Source: Pyrenochaeta sp. MPI-SDFR-AT-0127 (Eukaryota > Ascomycota > Dothideomycetes > Pleosporales > Cucurbitariaceae). From it: DNA of 64,000 bases. The stretch covers positions 1 through 64,000 of the forward strand of contig JAGTJM010000022.1 of NCBI GenBank assembly GCA_020747015.1. The letters are read 5' to 3'. Below, piece after piece: positions 44,719 through 56,192 of this stretch. The notes beneath the pieces were generated by a model, which worked only from the letters and a program-made list of their open reading frames with translations, was not told the origin of the DNA and made no database searches. A program made the translations under genes and the position numbers. How positions within the stretch are numbered: the first letter of the stretch is position 1; every line of letters begins with the position of its first letter.

Positions 44719-47269
44719 TTACAACCCTCTCCACCAGGACGTCTTTGCAACTTTGAAGCTGCCCATCAGGAGCGTCTTATCACTACTGTTTCCAACCCGT
44801 ACCACATACTCACCGCTTTCACTCGCCCACTGATCCCTTTCTTCATCCCAGTAGCTTGTAGCATACTTCGTCTGCATTCGTATCTCGATCCGTTTCTCAT
44901 CCCCAGCCAACAAAAACACCTTTTTGAAGCCTTTCAGTTCTTTCGGTGGCCGCGTGATTGGGCAATCAATTTGCGAAATGTAAACCTGCACGACTTCTGC
45001 GCCGTCTTGATTGCCCCCGTTCCTTACCTTGAGAGAGACGCGTAAGGTAGACGTATCTGAATCGACGCATAGATCAGTCATAAAGAAAGTGGTGTATGAA
45101 AGGCCATAACCAAATGGGAAGAGTACATCGCGCTTCGTACGCTCATAGAAGCGGTACCCAATGTATACGTCTTCGCCGTATACGCATTTTCCTTTCTCAC
45201 TTCGCTGGTTCAAGAATGCTGGGTTATCTTCGTTTCGCACAGGAAACGAGAGAGAGAGCTTTCCAGACGGATTTACGACACCAAACAAGACATCTCCAAT
45301 CCCATTACCTGTCTCATTACCGCCATACCATGCCTGAATAAGAGCGGGTACTTCGTGTATCCAGGGCATCGTAACGGGCGTTCCTGACTGGTTAACGACC
45401 ACCGTATGCGAATTGACCGCAGCAATGGCGCTTATCAGGCGATTCTGGAGCCCTGGCAAGTCCATATCCGGTCGGTCAAAACCTTCGCCTTCCCATTCGC
45501 CCTATCAGTAGTTAGTCTCGTAGTCCCGAGGAGGCCCGAAGATTAGCAAGACTTACGCTAAGCCCAGCACAAATCACCACCTGGTCAACTTCTTTCGCTA
45601 ATTCAACAGCCATCTGCAACTCGGTATCTGGATCCACCTTTAAACACCCACCAAGACGAACACCACCTCCACGCATTGCTGTTGCACCCTTCTTCTTCAC
45701 TTTCTGCGTCAAGCTTGATCCAAACTGCAAGACAACATGATACGTCTTCCCTTCCTCCAGGACCTGGCTGCCTCTTTCTTCTAGAGTGCCGGCACCAAGA
45801 AATGTTGAGCCCTGTCGTTGCTTCGTTGCGTTGTCAACCACGAGTTGGCCATCGATGTATAACTTGGCAGTTCCTCGTACTGAGCACCCAAACTCGTACT
45901 CTCCACTTACATCAGGTGTAAAGGTGCATTCGAGGTCCATATAGAAAAGCTCAGAACTGACGTTAGGATGTGCATAGTCAACAAGCAGCATCTCTGATAC
46001 GTCGGTGTAAATTTCGTCTTGACAGACACGAAAGTCAGCTCCATATGGCTCATTATAAAACTTAGCTATACAGCCCGGCCTCCCATCGATTGTCTTTGTT
46101 AAACGGGAGAGTATTGGAAGCTGCTTATAGTTCGTTGCGCCTTCTGCGTACTTTGCATCTGGCGCATGCTGCACGATGCCTTCAAATGGCGTCACGACCC
46201 AGTACGGCTTCAGGCTGGCGGAGCCTCCGCCTGAATACCTTGCTACCTTGGCATTTGGACCAATGACTGCTATTGACTTGCTCTTGTCTAATGGCAAAAC
46301 ACTATGCTCGTTCTTCAGCAACACAATGCTGTCAGCAGCTAGCTTCCGTAACTGCGGGGCCACTTCTGCCGGTTGCTCGAGTTGTCCTTCTGTTGCATGT
46401 TCTTCGATGTTAAGTGGAGCTACTCGATTGACAAGGTTAAGCAAGTTTCGGACACGGTCGTCGACTTCATGCTCGGCAATCTTGCGATTACCTAACGAGA
46501 CAGTGATGTTGGGCCCTCTGACTCGCGGAGGTCCAGGCATCTCGATGTCCAAGCCCGCCTTCGTGGACTCTGCCGCTGAGTAGGTTCCGAACCAATCGCT
46601 CATGATAAAGCCATCAAATCCCCATTCGTTTCGCAGTACATCTTGCAACAGTCTCTTGTTTTCACTAACGTGTAGTCCATTGATCTTGTTGTAACTCGTC
46701 ATGTAAGCCTTGGGTTTTGCATCCCTCTGGGCGATCTGGAAAGGCATGAGATATATCTCCCTCAGTGCGCGCTCGCTGACTCTACAGTCAATAGCCTGAC
46801 GCTCATGCTCAATGTCGTTACACACAAAGTGCTTGATACACGAAGCTACACCCTTGCTCTGTACGCCATTCACAATAGCCGTGGCCATGTTTCCAGCGAG
46901 CACGGGATCCTCGCTGTAGCTTTCGAAGCCTCGCCCTCCAATCGGTGACCTCTGCATATTTATCGTGGGGCCTAGACTAACATGAACACCTTTTACTATC
47001 GCCTCTGTGCCCATCAATCGTCCAGCCTCCTCAAGGAGATCTGTATCCCATGTCGCACCAAGGGCGGTGCCACACGGTAGACAAGCTGCAGGTGGACCAT
47101 TCCAGAATCGAATACCTCGGACGCCATTGGGGCCATCCGAGAAGCGTAGCGCCGGAACCTTGAGACGTGGAATGCTTTTCGTACCCCAGAAACTTCCGCC
47201 TGAGAGCAGGCTAATCTTCTCATCCAGCTCCAGGCGGGAAATAACGTCTTCGACATCGAGGGTCTGCAT
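44719..47269 (-). CDS. GH3 beta-glucosidase with PA14 insertion (intracellular type)
   Basis: Predicted exons (minus) are 47269-45557 and 45501-44719 (831 aa; intron 55 bp). GH3 enzymes release terminal beta-linked sugars from glycosides. Seen: N-terminal TIM-barrel domain with FSDGPNGVRG, ASCIKHFVCNDIEHER, MTSYNKINGLHVSEN and the nucleophile motif GFIMSDWFGTYS; the second alpha/beta domain with SIVLLKNEHSVLPL and SIAVIGPNA; a PA14 insertion at about 400-560 with GCSVRGTAKLYIDGQLVVDN; then IQAWYGGNETGNGIGDVLFG and a fibronectin-III-like C-terminus with GYGLSYTTF. There is no signal peptide from the chosen ATG (MQTLDVEDV), which fits the cytosolic GH3 group with PA14. The upstream frame open to 47611 lacks conservation and is read as leader. 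Confidence 0.93.
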
Positions 47270-47778
47270 AGCAGCTAGAGTCACAAGTGATTTAGTTCTG
47301 AACTTTATTAGAATGAAATCTGAGGAGTTTGAGAGTAAATTTGCTACCGGATGCGGAGGATGGCAAGCGCTACGAAGGTTCAAAACGCGTGTTCCTGATG
47401 TGCTCGATTGTACTTTATTGGACTCAATCTGGCGGGTGCTGGATGGGTAGAAAGAGAGAATCCGAAAAGGATGAACACAATGACATCGCAATGTACCATA
47501 TGTGAGACTTTTCTTTCTACGCAGAGAAGATTGTGGGGAGTCGGAAGCTGATCGGAAATGGTCCACGAGTGGTTCTGAATACCAACCTCGGGGAACAACC
47601 CGAATGACCAATAAGCTAGTTCATCTTCACCAATCACCTCCCCGTCGACCTGATTGAGCTTGAAACGGCGAACTAAGCCTGGGAAACCTTGTATCCCGAG
47701 GCTGTATAAAGATGGAGCGTCACAACTTCAACTGCAAAGTGACCCATGCCAAGGATCTAGCCAAATCAGCACACTGTT
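47270..47778. other. Divergent intergenic region
   Basis: Promoter side of the glucosidase. No complete gene; the start region of the decayed FAA-hydrolase gene was not found. Confidence 0.45.
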
Positions 47779-48640
47779 CTTGGACCGGCGTATCCGTTTC
47801 GTGTCCGATGACAACAAAGTCTTTCATCGGGTACTATCTTATATAAAATGCTCTAGACCTGGTACGCTCCGGGCCAAAAAGCTCATCGAAGGGTCAGTCC
47901 CGCAACATCCGCCGTCCGGCTAACCTTGAAAATCAAAAACGAGAGCTTCTGCAGCCATTGATACAAGCTGGAACGTATATCACCCTCTGATTTAGTCTAA
48001 AATGGGATTCTGAGAACTGGAGAGCTGACGATAAGGATGCAGGAGATCGCAAACCACCACCCTATTCCAGCATCTTCACCAAACCAGCTCCTGGCCTAGT
48101 ACAAACAAAGCGCCTGTTGCAATTCTCAAGTTTGTTATCAATGCAAGACCGTGATTGGAGTATAAATGGTTCGGCTTTGCCAATCAGGATACAAAGCTCA
48201 CAAGTATAAGGACCTGGCTATACCCCACATAGCCGGTCATTGCGTCGGCAACGACGTCTCAAAGCGCTGATGACAGTGACATCACAGTAGGTACAATGGC
48301 TGTTATTCCACAAGCCGTGGGAAAAACTGACATGTTCTGCCTGACAAACCATGGGAATGGAGGCATAAGGCCGGGCAACAAAACTAGTGACTTGTTGTCC
48401 GACTTGGTGGACATAGTAGCGTGTGCAAGTTTTGGGAACTACCTGCAAGAGAGCTCATTGGCCGTATCTGGGAGGTTGGCAGGAGTGGCAGGAGCAGCCA
48501 TGGGCATGGATACTCTAAAGTATCTGAAAGACGGTGATTTGGTAGAAGTCGAGATACGTGAGCCAGAGACGTGTTGCAATAAGGTTGTGTTCGACTCTGA
48601 GAGTGTAGAATACCGATATTGGAATATACGTGGTACAAAT
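47779..48640 (+). pseudogene. Decayed fumarylacetoacetate-hydrolase-family gene (possible fumarylpyruvate hydrolase)
   Basis: Pieces of an FAA hydrolase occur in the right order but in three frames: LDRRIRFVSDDNKVF (about 47779-47823) and AKKLIEG (frame 2); GDRKPPPYSSIFTKPAPGL (48042-48098, frame 0); YKDLAIPHIAGHCVGNDVSKR then a stop (to about 48272, frame 1); and TSDLLSDLVDIVACASFG with MGMDTLKYLKDGDLVEVEI and NKVVFD (to about 48595, frame 2). Some frame changes could be introns. The stop after VGNDVSKR, the lost metal-binding middle and the altered TGTPxG loop (here SGRLAG) show decay. The family cleaves C-C bonds in acylpyruvates. Next to a gentisate dioxygenase this may once have been the fumarylpyruvate hydrolase of that pathway. 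Confidence 0.62.
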
Positions 48641-48790
48641 GGACCGGGGAATAAGTCATGCTTGGCGGATACCACCTGGACAATGTATAAATGCTACTCA
48701 TGCCCACAGTCCAATTGTGTTTACTTACGCACGGCTCCTTCGCTTTGGAAATCCATGTTTCCTCTTCTTCCGTACACTCCACAACAATCA

Positions 48791-49292
48791 ATGGCCTCGA
48801 ACGAGACGGAATACTACCGGGGAAGCTGTATGTGTGGCTCCGTATCTTTCACGCTACATGGGCCACCCACAAAAACCTTACGATGCCATTGCAGCGACTG
48901 CGCGAAGAATGCCGGTGCATCTCATCAAGTCGTAATATTTTTCCGCCCTGCCGGCTCTGTGGCAGAGTGTCTAATTAATCGTAGATGGCGGCCTACGCTA
49001 GTACATCAATTACAACCAAGGACCCTTACGGCTGGATACGGATTTATTCCATCACCAAGACGCATTCTGGATATCCAAAAGAGAAGCACTTCTGCTGTAA
49101 ATGTGGCTGTACTCTGTGGACGATATCTATGAAACATGACGGCCATGTGAGCATGGTTAGGATCGCATTAGTTGAAGACGGGTGGGTATGGCAAGTTTAT
49201 TATGAGCAGGTAAAACTGACGGTTGATCCAGTTTGCAGAATCCTGCATTTACACCGGTTAAAGACATGTTTGTATCGGGGGTCGCGCCATAA
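48791..49292 (+). CDS. GFA-domain (CENP-V/glutathione-dependent formaldehyde-activating type) protein
   Basis: Predicted exons are 48791-48931, 48985-49185 and 49239-49292 (131 aa; two 53-bp introns, phase 0). GFA proteins bind zinc through Cys clusters; few have a known reaction. Seen: the first cluster YRGSCMCGSVSF with RCHCSDCAK, then after intron 1 KEKHFCCKCGCTLW, giving the expected Cys ligands. After the last intron only 17 residues follow before a stop. A one-base change in the G5 run at about 49277-49281 would open a longer tail (IIDHICGEDHAARVAQ), so the C-terminus may be truncated by an indel. Located between the decayed FAA hydrolase and gentisate dioxygenase on the same strand; a role in the same pathway is possible but unproven. 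Confidence 0.8.
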
Positions 49293-49984
49293 TAGACCAC
49301 ATTTGCGGGGAAGACCATGCAGCACGGGTCGCGCAATGTTTGGGCCTGTCTGGTCGGCGTGAATTGGGCCGAAGATACAAAACTTAAACCCAGTTCTGGA
49401 TTTGTAGGAAGCTTTAAACAGCTTATTGCGGAGTTGCGTTGATGAATGAGGCTTGATTCATGGACAGAAAGTATGCGTAAGCTGCATCACGCTTATGCTG
49501 CTCATGAACGAAACTCTGCAGGACGAAGACGGTTTCTCATCTGCCGAGCTTGCAAAAATGTAGCGAAGCCCTGCACCGATCTCAGTTTTGAAACCACAAC
49601 TTATCACTTGTACCAATCTAGTGGAGAAGTAGAGGCGAACTAGACCGTGACTGTGATCATGACGCAGTATCCTCTTGAACCATTTCCCGGGATACTTGAT
49701 CGTCTCGGGACGCATTCCGAGAAAGTGATGTGCTCAAGCCCCCGACTCACAAAAACGTCGGATGCGGACTACGGAACTTCTATGCGGGGCTTTGCGGTGC
49801 TGTCGCGGGTAGCGCTTAAAGCATGAGTCTTGAAACACAATCACAAGCATCTTCGCTCTTACTTTTGCATCAATCCCTTGCCCAGCTTGCCTAACAATAT
49901 AATACTCTACACCAACGTGCGCCACAACCACCGTGTCGATCGCACTGCCTCAAGTATCATAGTTCCCTCGAGAGCACCATAGAC
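49293..49984. other. Intergenic region, promoter of gentisate dioxygenase
   Basis: No gene seen. It holds the possible lost tail of the GFA gene (to about 49390) and the upstream region of the dioxygenase. Confidence 0.5.
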
Positions 49985-51079
49985 ATGTCGCTGGACAAGA
50001 GTGAGGTGCTCAATAATGAGGCGTCTTCCTACATTAAGACCCTTCCCTCCAAGAATGTCGAACCGCTCTGGACCGTCATGAATGCGATGGTACCACCATT
50101 ACCAAACCCAAAAGCATCCATCACATCCTGGAAATATAACGAGATTCGTCCACTGCTCCTTGAAGCTGGACGACTTGTCTCAGACAAGGAAGCTGAGCGA
50201 CGAGTGCTAATGCTTGTCAACCCGACAATGAAAGCACCTTATACAACCGACACAATATATGCTGGATTACAACTTATCAACCCGGGAGAGACCGCGCCTG
50301 CCCATAGGCATACAGCGTTCGCGTTGAGATTTATTATCGAAGGCGAAAGGGGCTTCACAGCGGTTGGTGGAAAGAAGGTAGTCATGCGAAGAGGTGATGT
50401 TATCTTGACGCCATCGTGGGAGTGGCATGATCATGGACATGAAGGTATTCCTCAAACATTGCGATATGTGAGAGGGAGAGGAAAGGCTAACGAGGTACAT
50501 AGGTCAAGGTCCGATGATCTGGCTAGATGGGTTAGATCTTCCCCTATACCAGGCATTTCCGGTCAACTTTGCAGAGCTTTACCAGGAGGACAGATATCCG
50601 AGCGAGTAGGTACCCAACCCACTGCAAAAGATGAACATTGTGCTAAGTGATCCATCAGGCTCGGTAACGCTGACGGAACACTTCGATTTGGGTGGGACGA
50701 AGTGCAAGAGGAGCTGGACGGCCAAAGCGGCAACCATGGGTTATATCGATATAGCATGGATGGTTCGAATAAGCCTCTGTCACGGACCATGGGTGGACAG
50801 GCAGAACGTATCGACGCCGGTACCGCATCACCACCCATTCGCGAATCCTGCTCTTTTGTGTACCATTGCTACGAAGGAAAGGGCCACAGTGAGCTGAGGC
50901 TGCCTAGTGGCGAGACTGAGGTAGTAGAGTGGACCCAAGGTGATACCTTTGCAGTCCCCGCTTGGACCGAAAGGGTACATATCGCAGACAGCACATGTTC
51001 GAGCTACCTTTTTGCTATCAGTGACGAGCCATTGTTGAGGAATCTTGGTATGTACCGAAGGGAAGGTGAGACGGCTTGA
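49985..51079 (+). CDS. Gentisate 1,2-dioxygenase (bicupin)
   Basis: Predicted exons are 49985-50444, 50503-50605 and 50659-51079 (327 aa; introns 58 and 53 bp). It opens the ring of gentisate with Fe(II) and O2 to give maleylpyruvate in the cytosol. Seen: N-terminal cupin with the metal-binding pattern PAHRHTAFALRFIIEG followed by GDVILTPSWEWHDHGHEG, then GPMIWLDGLDLPLYQAF, FAELYQEDRYPSE, and a second cupin with CSFVYHCYEGKGHSEL and GDTFAVPAWTERVHI. The first cupin His residues are intact. Length is slightly below the usual 340-360. Its stop lies 35 bp from the stop of the converging Zn2Cys6 regulator gene, so the 3' ends probably overlap. An MFS transporter and the decayed FAA hydrolase nearby suggest a gentisate or hydroxybenzoate catabolic cluster. 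Confidence 0.93.
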
Positions 51080-51114
51080 ACGAGATCTTGGGAAAGCTAT
51101 TGCCGTTATATATA

Positions 51115-53882
51115 TCAATATCCATCAAAACTTATGTTACCAGCTGCATTGCTGCCAAATTCCATCGGGACACTGTTAAGCCACTCAAGGCCACCATTCG
51201 GCCAGAATGAGTCGAGGAACGCATTACTCGCGAGCGAAATAGTGTTGGCATCTAGGTTGTCGTTAGGGGATGCGCGAATATCGTAACTGCTTCCAGTAGT
51301 TTCATGGCTGGAATTCGCTCGCGCATTCAATTGTCCTTCTAGCTCAGGTCAATATTACTTTATGGTCATACATGTTCAGTCACCCACCTTGAGCAATTGT
51401 CTGGGTATTAGCAAGCACCTCATTATTGTAAGCAGTGTGCAGAATTAACAAACAATTTTTTGCAAAGCCTCCATCTGCCGCTGCAAATTGGGCCAATGCA
51501 TTGATGCACCTAGAAAATGATGCTTCTAAGGACGTAAAGTTGCTCTGTTGCGCCTGCTGAAGGGCTGGTGTAAGCAGGACAGCGACAATGACGGTGCCAG
51601 CAGTGTATAGGTAGAATACGGAGTACCACCATACAGGGAGCTGACCCGCGTTACAATCTGAAGAGAGCACATGTATGAGTTCCTGCGCAGCATATACACA
51701 AGACTCAAGGCAGCCAGTTGCGAATGCCTGTTTCAGCACTGATCGTTTGCTGGCACTTGTCACATCCAGATACTGACTCCGCGCAAGGTCCACAGTAATA
51801 GGCCGGAAAAGCAAGATTTTGAGATGGAGATATCGGCAATTCAAAGTGATTGCTTGGGTTCGAAAAGTACCTTGATCGTCGGCAATCTCCGTCTCCAAGT
51901 CGTACTGCAAGTAGTTGGGAAGCCCTTCGGACCACCGCTCCAACCTGTTATCGAGATCTAGTAGTGGATCACAATCTTCGAGATAGAATCCGTCCGCTGT
52001 AGGCTCACGGTGCTCTACACGCGGGGTGTAGAAGTACTTCAATACATCTATGAGTATGTCCGATAGCTTTAGGGCGTGTATAAAGAAGGCAATCTTGGAC
52101 GGTACCATATTGTGATATGGCTGGGCCGCGCTTGATGGTTCGATTGCCAGATAAGCATCATCGACAGGAGCAGGGAACGGCACAACTGATGGCCAAATAA
52201 CCTGTAAGAATAGAAGGTCGAAGTTAGTGCACATGTCATAATGGTTGCATGTTGATGCATACCATAGGTGGTCTGCCAAAAGTCATACTAAGGACCCTAG
52301 AAGAAGTCAGCGGTATCAATCTAGGGAATGCTCATGGTACCCACCTATCCATGAGGACACAACACCACCATGTACGTCGACGTTCCTCTCTTTCCGCTTG
52401 GCTTTCACATGGGTCGTCGAGTTGAATGCCAATCCCTTGGGCAACCCGAATCGCCAAGCCAATGCTGCAAGAACATCTGTTGATTTTGTCAGACCCCTGC
52501 AAATACTGCGCAGCCAAGACAAGCGCCTGAACGAGCTGGAGTGAGCCATGATCCGAACTCTCGTGTGTAATCAATTGCTGCGACCTTTCGAAGAACGTGT
52601 TAGCACTGTTTGTAGTGCTCAGCTTGGCATTTGTTCGCTTAGAATGTCGACAACCAAGAGCAAGAACAGCGTTAAATATAGAGAAGAACGCTCGAAGTGA
52701 GTGTACACTCTCTAAGGAATTGGAGGCATCGAAGCCTTGATCGCTCCATACCCTATCATACTTTTTCATGAAGGTGGGCTGGTGCAAGATTGGATACAGG
52801 GGATGGACAGTCATCCAGTAATAATTGAGAAATTCGTCGGCAATACGTCGAGGCGGGAGCACGATATCTTCCATTAAAGCACGAACAAGCTCTCTTTCCG
52901 TGCCACTGCGGGCTCTGGAAACTCGGGAGGTTGCAGTGCTGGCAGTGCCACCACCGACTTCTGAATGGCTGCGCTTTTGTGAATTTTGTCGAACAAGGTT
53001 CATGAAAGCAGCTGCACTTGAAGGGCCGAGAAAAACCGAGCCTACATGCTTTACGGACGGCGGTGTGCCTTCTGTCGCCCCCATTGCGCTTGCGACTTGC
53101 TCGTCCTCGGGTACATCGTGTAGACGAGAAGCAAGCCGCTCTTGTCCATTCATTTGGTCGTTTTTGAGGTCATTTGATTGGCTTCTATGGTGTTGAAATC
53201 TAAGGGGTGGTGTCGACCCCGAAGGTGGAGGTAGCGACGCAAAACCTGCTCTCTCAAAACTTTCTGGATGTTGTTGGCTAAGACTAAGATCTTGTAGCTG
53301 ATGCGGTGGTGGTGAGCCAGCAAATGCATCAGAGAGGTTCTGGCGCATATTAGATTGAACTCCAAAGTGATCTATATTCTCCGAAGATGAAATACGAAAG
53401 GCGTCGAAGGCAGTCGGTTTTTGCCCCCTCTCCAATCCGTGCTGCGAGACGAGAGTATCCCGATTACAAGCGTCATGCTGCATGGTGACATCTGTATTCG
53501 TAACGCTTTGAACGTTGGGGGAGTCTCTTTCATCGAACGACGAAGTGCTCCTAGGATTGTCAGGAAAACCTTGGGAGCGGTGTAATTCCGTGTGATCCCG
53601 CTGCAATGGCATCTGATGTAGGCTCTCGCTTCGGCCTCTAATCTGCTCTAATTCTCTGATGCGACTCTCGAGCGACTTGACATAACTAGGGGCAACCTCT
53701 GCGCTTGGTTCACTATAGATGCATAATTCAGGCCTCAGTTTCTTGCGGGTGCAGGAATTGCATGGCCTAGCACCGTCGCAGCGGATCTTGCGATCGCGGC
53801 ATTCCTGGCATGCGAGTCGTATCTTCGTGCGTTTGGCAGGTCGCTCTTGTGGGTCTGAGACGTTTTGCTGTTGGGCCTCCAT
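51115..53882 (-). CDS. Zn2Cys6 transcription factor with fungal-specific TF domain
   Basis: Predicted exons (minus) are 53882-52345, 52296-52263 (34 nt), 52201-51388 and 51338-51115 (869 aa). Nuclear DNA-binding regulator. Seen: basic start, then a Zn2Cys6 cluster at about 25-54 (CQECRDRKIRC followed by CNSC and a last Cys after KKLRPEL), a short coiled-coil linker (YVKSLESRIRELEQ), a long Ser/Gln-rich low-complexity stretch, and the fungal_trans domain with LHQPTFMKKYDRVW, GLAIRVAQGIGIQLDD, RRRTWWCCVLMDR and, across two introns, SMTFGRPPMV. It ends with a short acidic/Asn-rich tail. Position between gentisate dioxygenase and an MFS transporter makes it the candidate pathway regulator (inference). 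A run of 11 G at 53902-53912 sits just upstream of the start. Confidence 0.93.
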
Positions 53883-54445
53883 ATTCGCTGTTCAACGGTG
53901 TGGGGGGGGGGGACTGTGATCGGGGAAGCATCCGATGATATGTTCCGGGTGATGTGGGCCCCTGCATGACTTGGCTCTTATCCGACAACCGACGCAGAGA
54001 CAAGCTTGAGCGCGCCGGAAAGGGTTGCAAGTCAGAATAATGCGTTTGCACCTACTGGTTTGGAACACTGTTGTGGAAAAACAAAAAAATTGATGAAAGT
54101 TTAAAAGCTGGTATTGTGTTGGGTTGCATTCTTGTCACGTGCTTCACTCTGCTCGCCTAGATGCTTACTTAGGCACAGACTTTTCCCTTCTCTACATGTA
54201 GAGAAAGTTCCCTTACCATAGAATAGTTGAGCTAACCAAGTCTTCTTACTGTTCAACGTATTGTCAAAGCGGGAAACAGTGACAAACATCGCTAGAGGTC
54301 GATGTAGTGCAGGTGTTACTTGTCTCTATAGTTCTCCTAGCCTATCAGTGTCGAAAGCCCTAGTTGTCTCATACAATCAAGTAGTGTTCTTACACAATTT
54401 ATAGTAATACTCACGGAGCACTCTCACTCGCCAATTTACCATTTT
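53883..54445. other. Intergenic region with an 11-G tract
   Basis: Promoter of the Zn2Cys6 gene and 3' side of the transporter gene. No gene seen. Confidence 0.5.
53902..53912. repeat. Poly-G tract (11 G)
   Basis: Uninterrupted run of 11 G, 20 bp upstream of the start codon of the Zn2Cys6 gene, so within its leader. Confidence 0.8.
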
Positions 54446-56192
54446 CTACATACTAGCCTTCCCTCGACTCTCAAATGGCAGGATCAGCACCAATACCCCC
54501 GCAGCAATGAAGAGTGCACCAGAAACGTAAACTGGTGCACTTGTCTCAAGATCCGCGAACATGGCAACAATCGGAGCCATGATACCAAACACGCGGTTCG
54601 CAGAGGCTGTAATCGCATTTCCCGTGCCACGGTCTTTAGTTGGGAAGAGTTCCGGAGTGTACGCATAGAGGACGGCATACATGATGTTCGACATGAAGTT
54701 ATATGCGCAGTTCCAACCTAACAGGCTATCCGAGTTGAGAGCGGTGGTAGAGCCAAAAAGGAAGACGCCCGTAAGGATTGAGGACGCTGCTAACGTGCCT
54801 TTGCGCCCCACGCGGGGTGTCTCGACGAGCACACCACCAAGAAGGCAACCGGGGATACCAAGAACAGCGATGATAAGGCTATTTCGGTAGGTAAGGTAAG
54901 TGCTGCCGTCGCCGAAATCGACGCCGCGGTTTGCTTGTATGTATGGGAGGAAGGCGTTATATAATGGAAAGCCGAGGCCGATGAATGCCCACACTGCCGT
55001 CATCACGCCAGTGGAGATAGCCAGCTTCTTGGTAGCGAAGAGGGATTTGACATGCGACGAGTCCAGCTTCTGTAGTCTGCGCTTTATGGCCGTGGTGGCA
55101 GCTGCCTGTCGCTGCGTCGTTGATCCCGGGATCGCTAGGTTGTCGCAAGCTTTGAGATCCTCAAGGGTAAGAGTGGATGTCGTTCCATTGCGGCGTGCAA
55201 CTTCATGAACAACTCGGACGGCTTCTTCATCTTTACCTTTTCCCATAAGGAACTTTGGACTCTCGTAAATTGTGAAGCAGACGAATCGCAGGAAGAACAT
55301 GGCCAGTGCAGTTCCCCCCATGACGATCATGAAGTACTTCGAGCCGCAGGGTTAATTTGAATTCACATATACTTTATGTGACGAACTTACACGCCATCCC
55401 ATATTTTCTCCCTTGGTGCAGTTTGTGTCTGTCTGCTGACACGTCCTATTCCCCAGTAAGGGCCACGCAACAAGTGTTGCATAAACTTGTGCAAGCGCCC
55501 AGTCAATGGACAGAATCGTCAAAAGATACTGGTGTGTCACTGGGAGAAACTCCAGAAAAATTGCTGAGTCTACGGGCAAGTTTCCACCAACACCTACAGA
55601 CCACAAAGCTGCGAATGTGCCGATAGCAGCAAAGTTAGGGCTTCCTGCTGCGATCATGCCAAAGACGGCAGTGATGCCAATCGTAAGATTAAAAGCCCAT
55701 CGTCGACCGAAAATGTCGCAGCCAAAGCCCCAGAAGACAGCGCCGAAAAGGAGGCCAATATTTTGAGCGAGAGTGAGGAAGGGCCCACGCTCGGGCTTGA
55801 ACTCATTCTTAACGGGTGTGAAGATGAGCGATGTTACGATAGGCCAGAGGTTGTCTGTGAGACGGTGAGGTACAAAGTCAGCAAGTCAGACATGGAGTTT
55901 GAACTTCAAACCTTACCCATTGCCCAGCCGAAACCGATGACGATGAAGAGCTGCCGGGTAAGTTTGGTTTTTGATAATGAGAAGAGACGAGGGCGACACT
56001 TACTTGCCATTGGTATTTCCCCATACCGATATCCTGGATCGCTTTGTTCAGTAACCTAGCCTTGGCTTCGTAAACTGGATCTAGCGAGCCTTCCTCGAGT
56101 ACACTTATAGGCCCTTCCTGGATTGAGGTAAATCCTTGTGTCGCAAGCTTCTCGGCTCCATCCTCGACCTTCTTTGTCTCGTCATCAGCCAT
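54446..56192 (-). CDS. MFS transporter, SV2/carboxylic-acid-transporter-like
   Basis: Predicted exons (minus) are 56192-56004, 55950-55917 (34 nt), 55854-55391 and 55336-54446 (525 aa; introns 53, 62 and 54 bp). A plasma-membrane importer of the sugar/carboxylate MFS group. Seen: a soluble acidic N-terminus, then IDQ-type start of helix 1 (QDIGMGKYQW|QLFIVIGFGWAMDNLW), the A-motif-like GCDIFGRRWAFN, LPVDSAIFLEFLPVTHQYLL, a large central cytosolic loop with KRRLQKLDSS, and a second half with YAYTPELFPTKDRGTGNA. About 12 hydrophobic helices. The PELFPTKDRGTGNA motif is typical of transporters of organic acids and aromatic acids in fungi. Next to the regulator and gentisate dioxygenase it is the likely hydroxybenzoate or gentisate importer (inference). 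Confidence 0.9.

Noticed and set aside
44422..45045. 207-codon plus-strand frame
   Set aside because: Antisense to the conserved C-terminus of the GH3 enzyme over most of its length.
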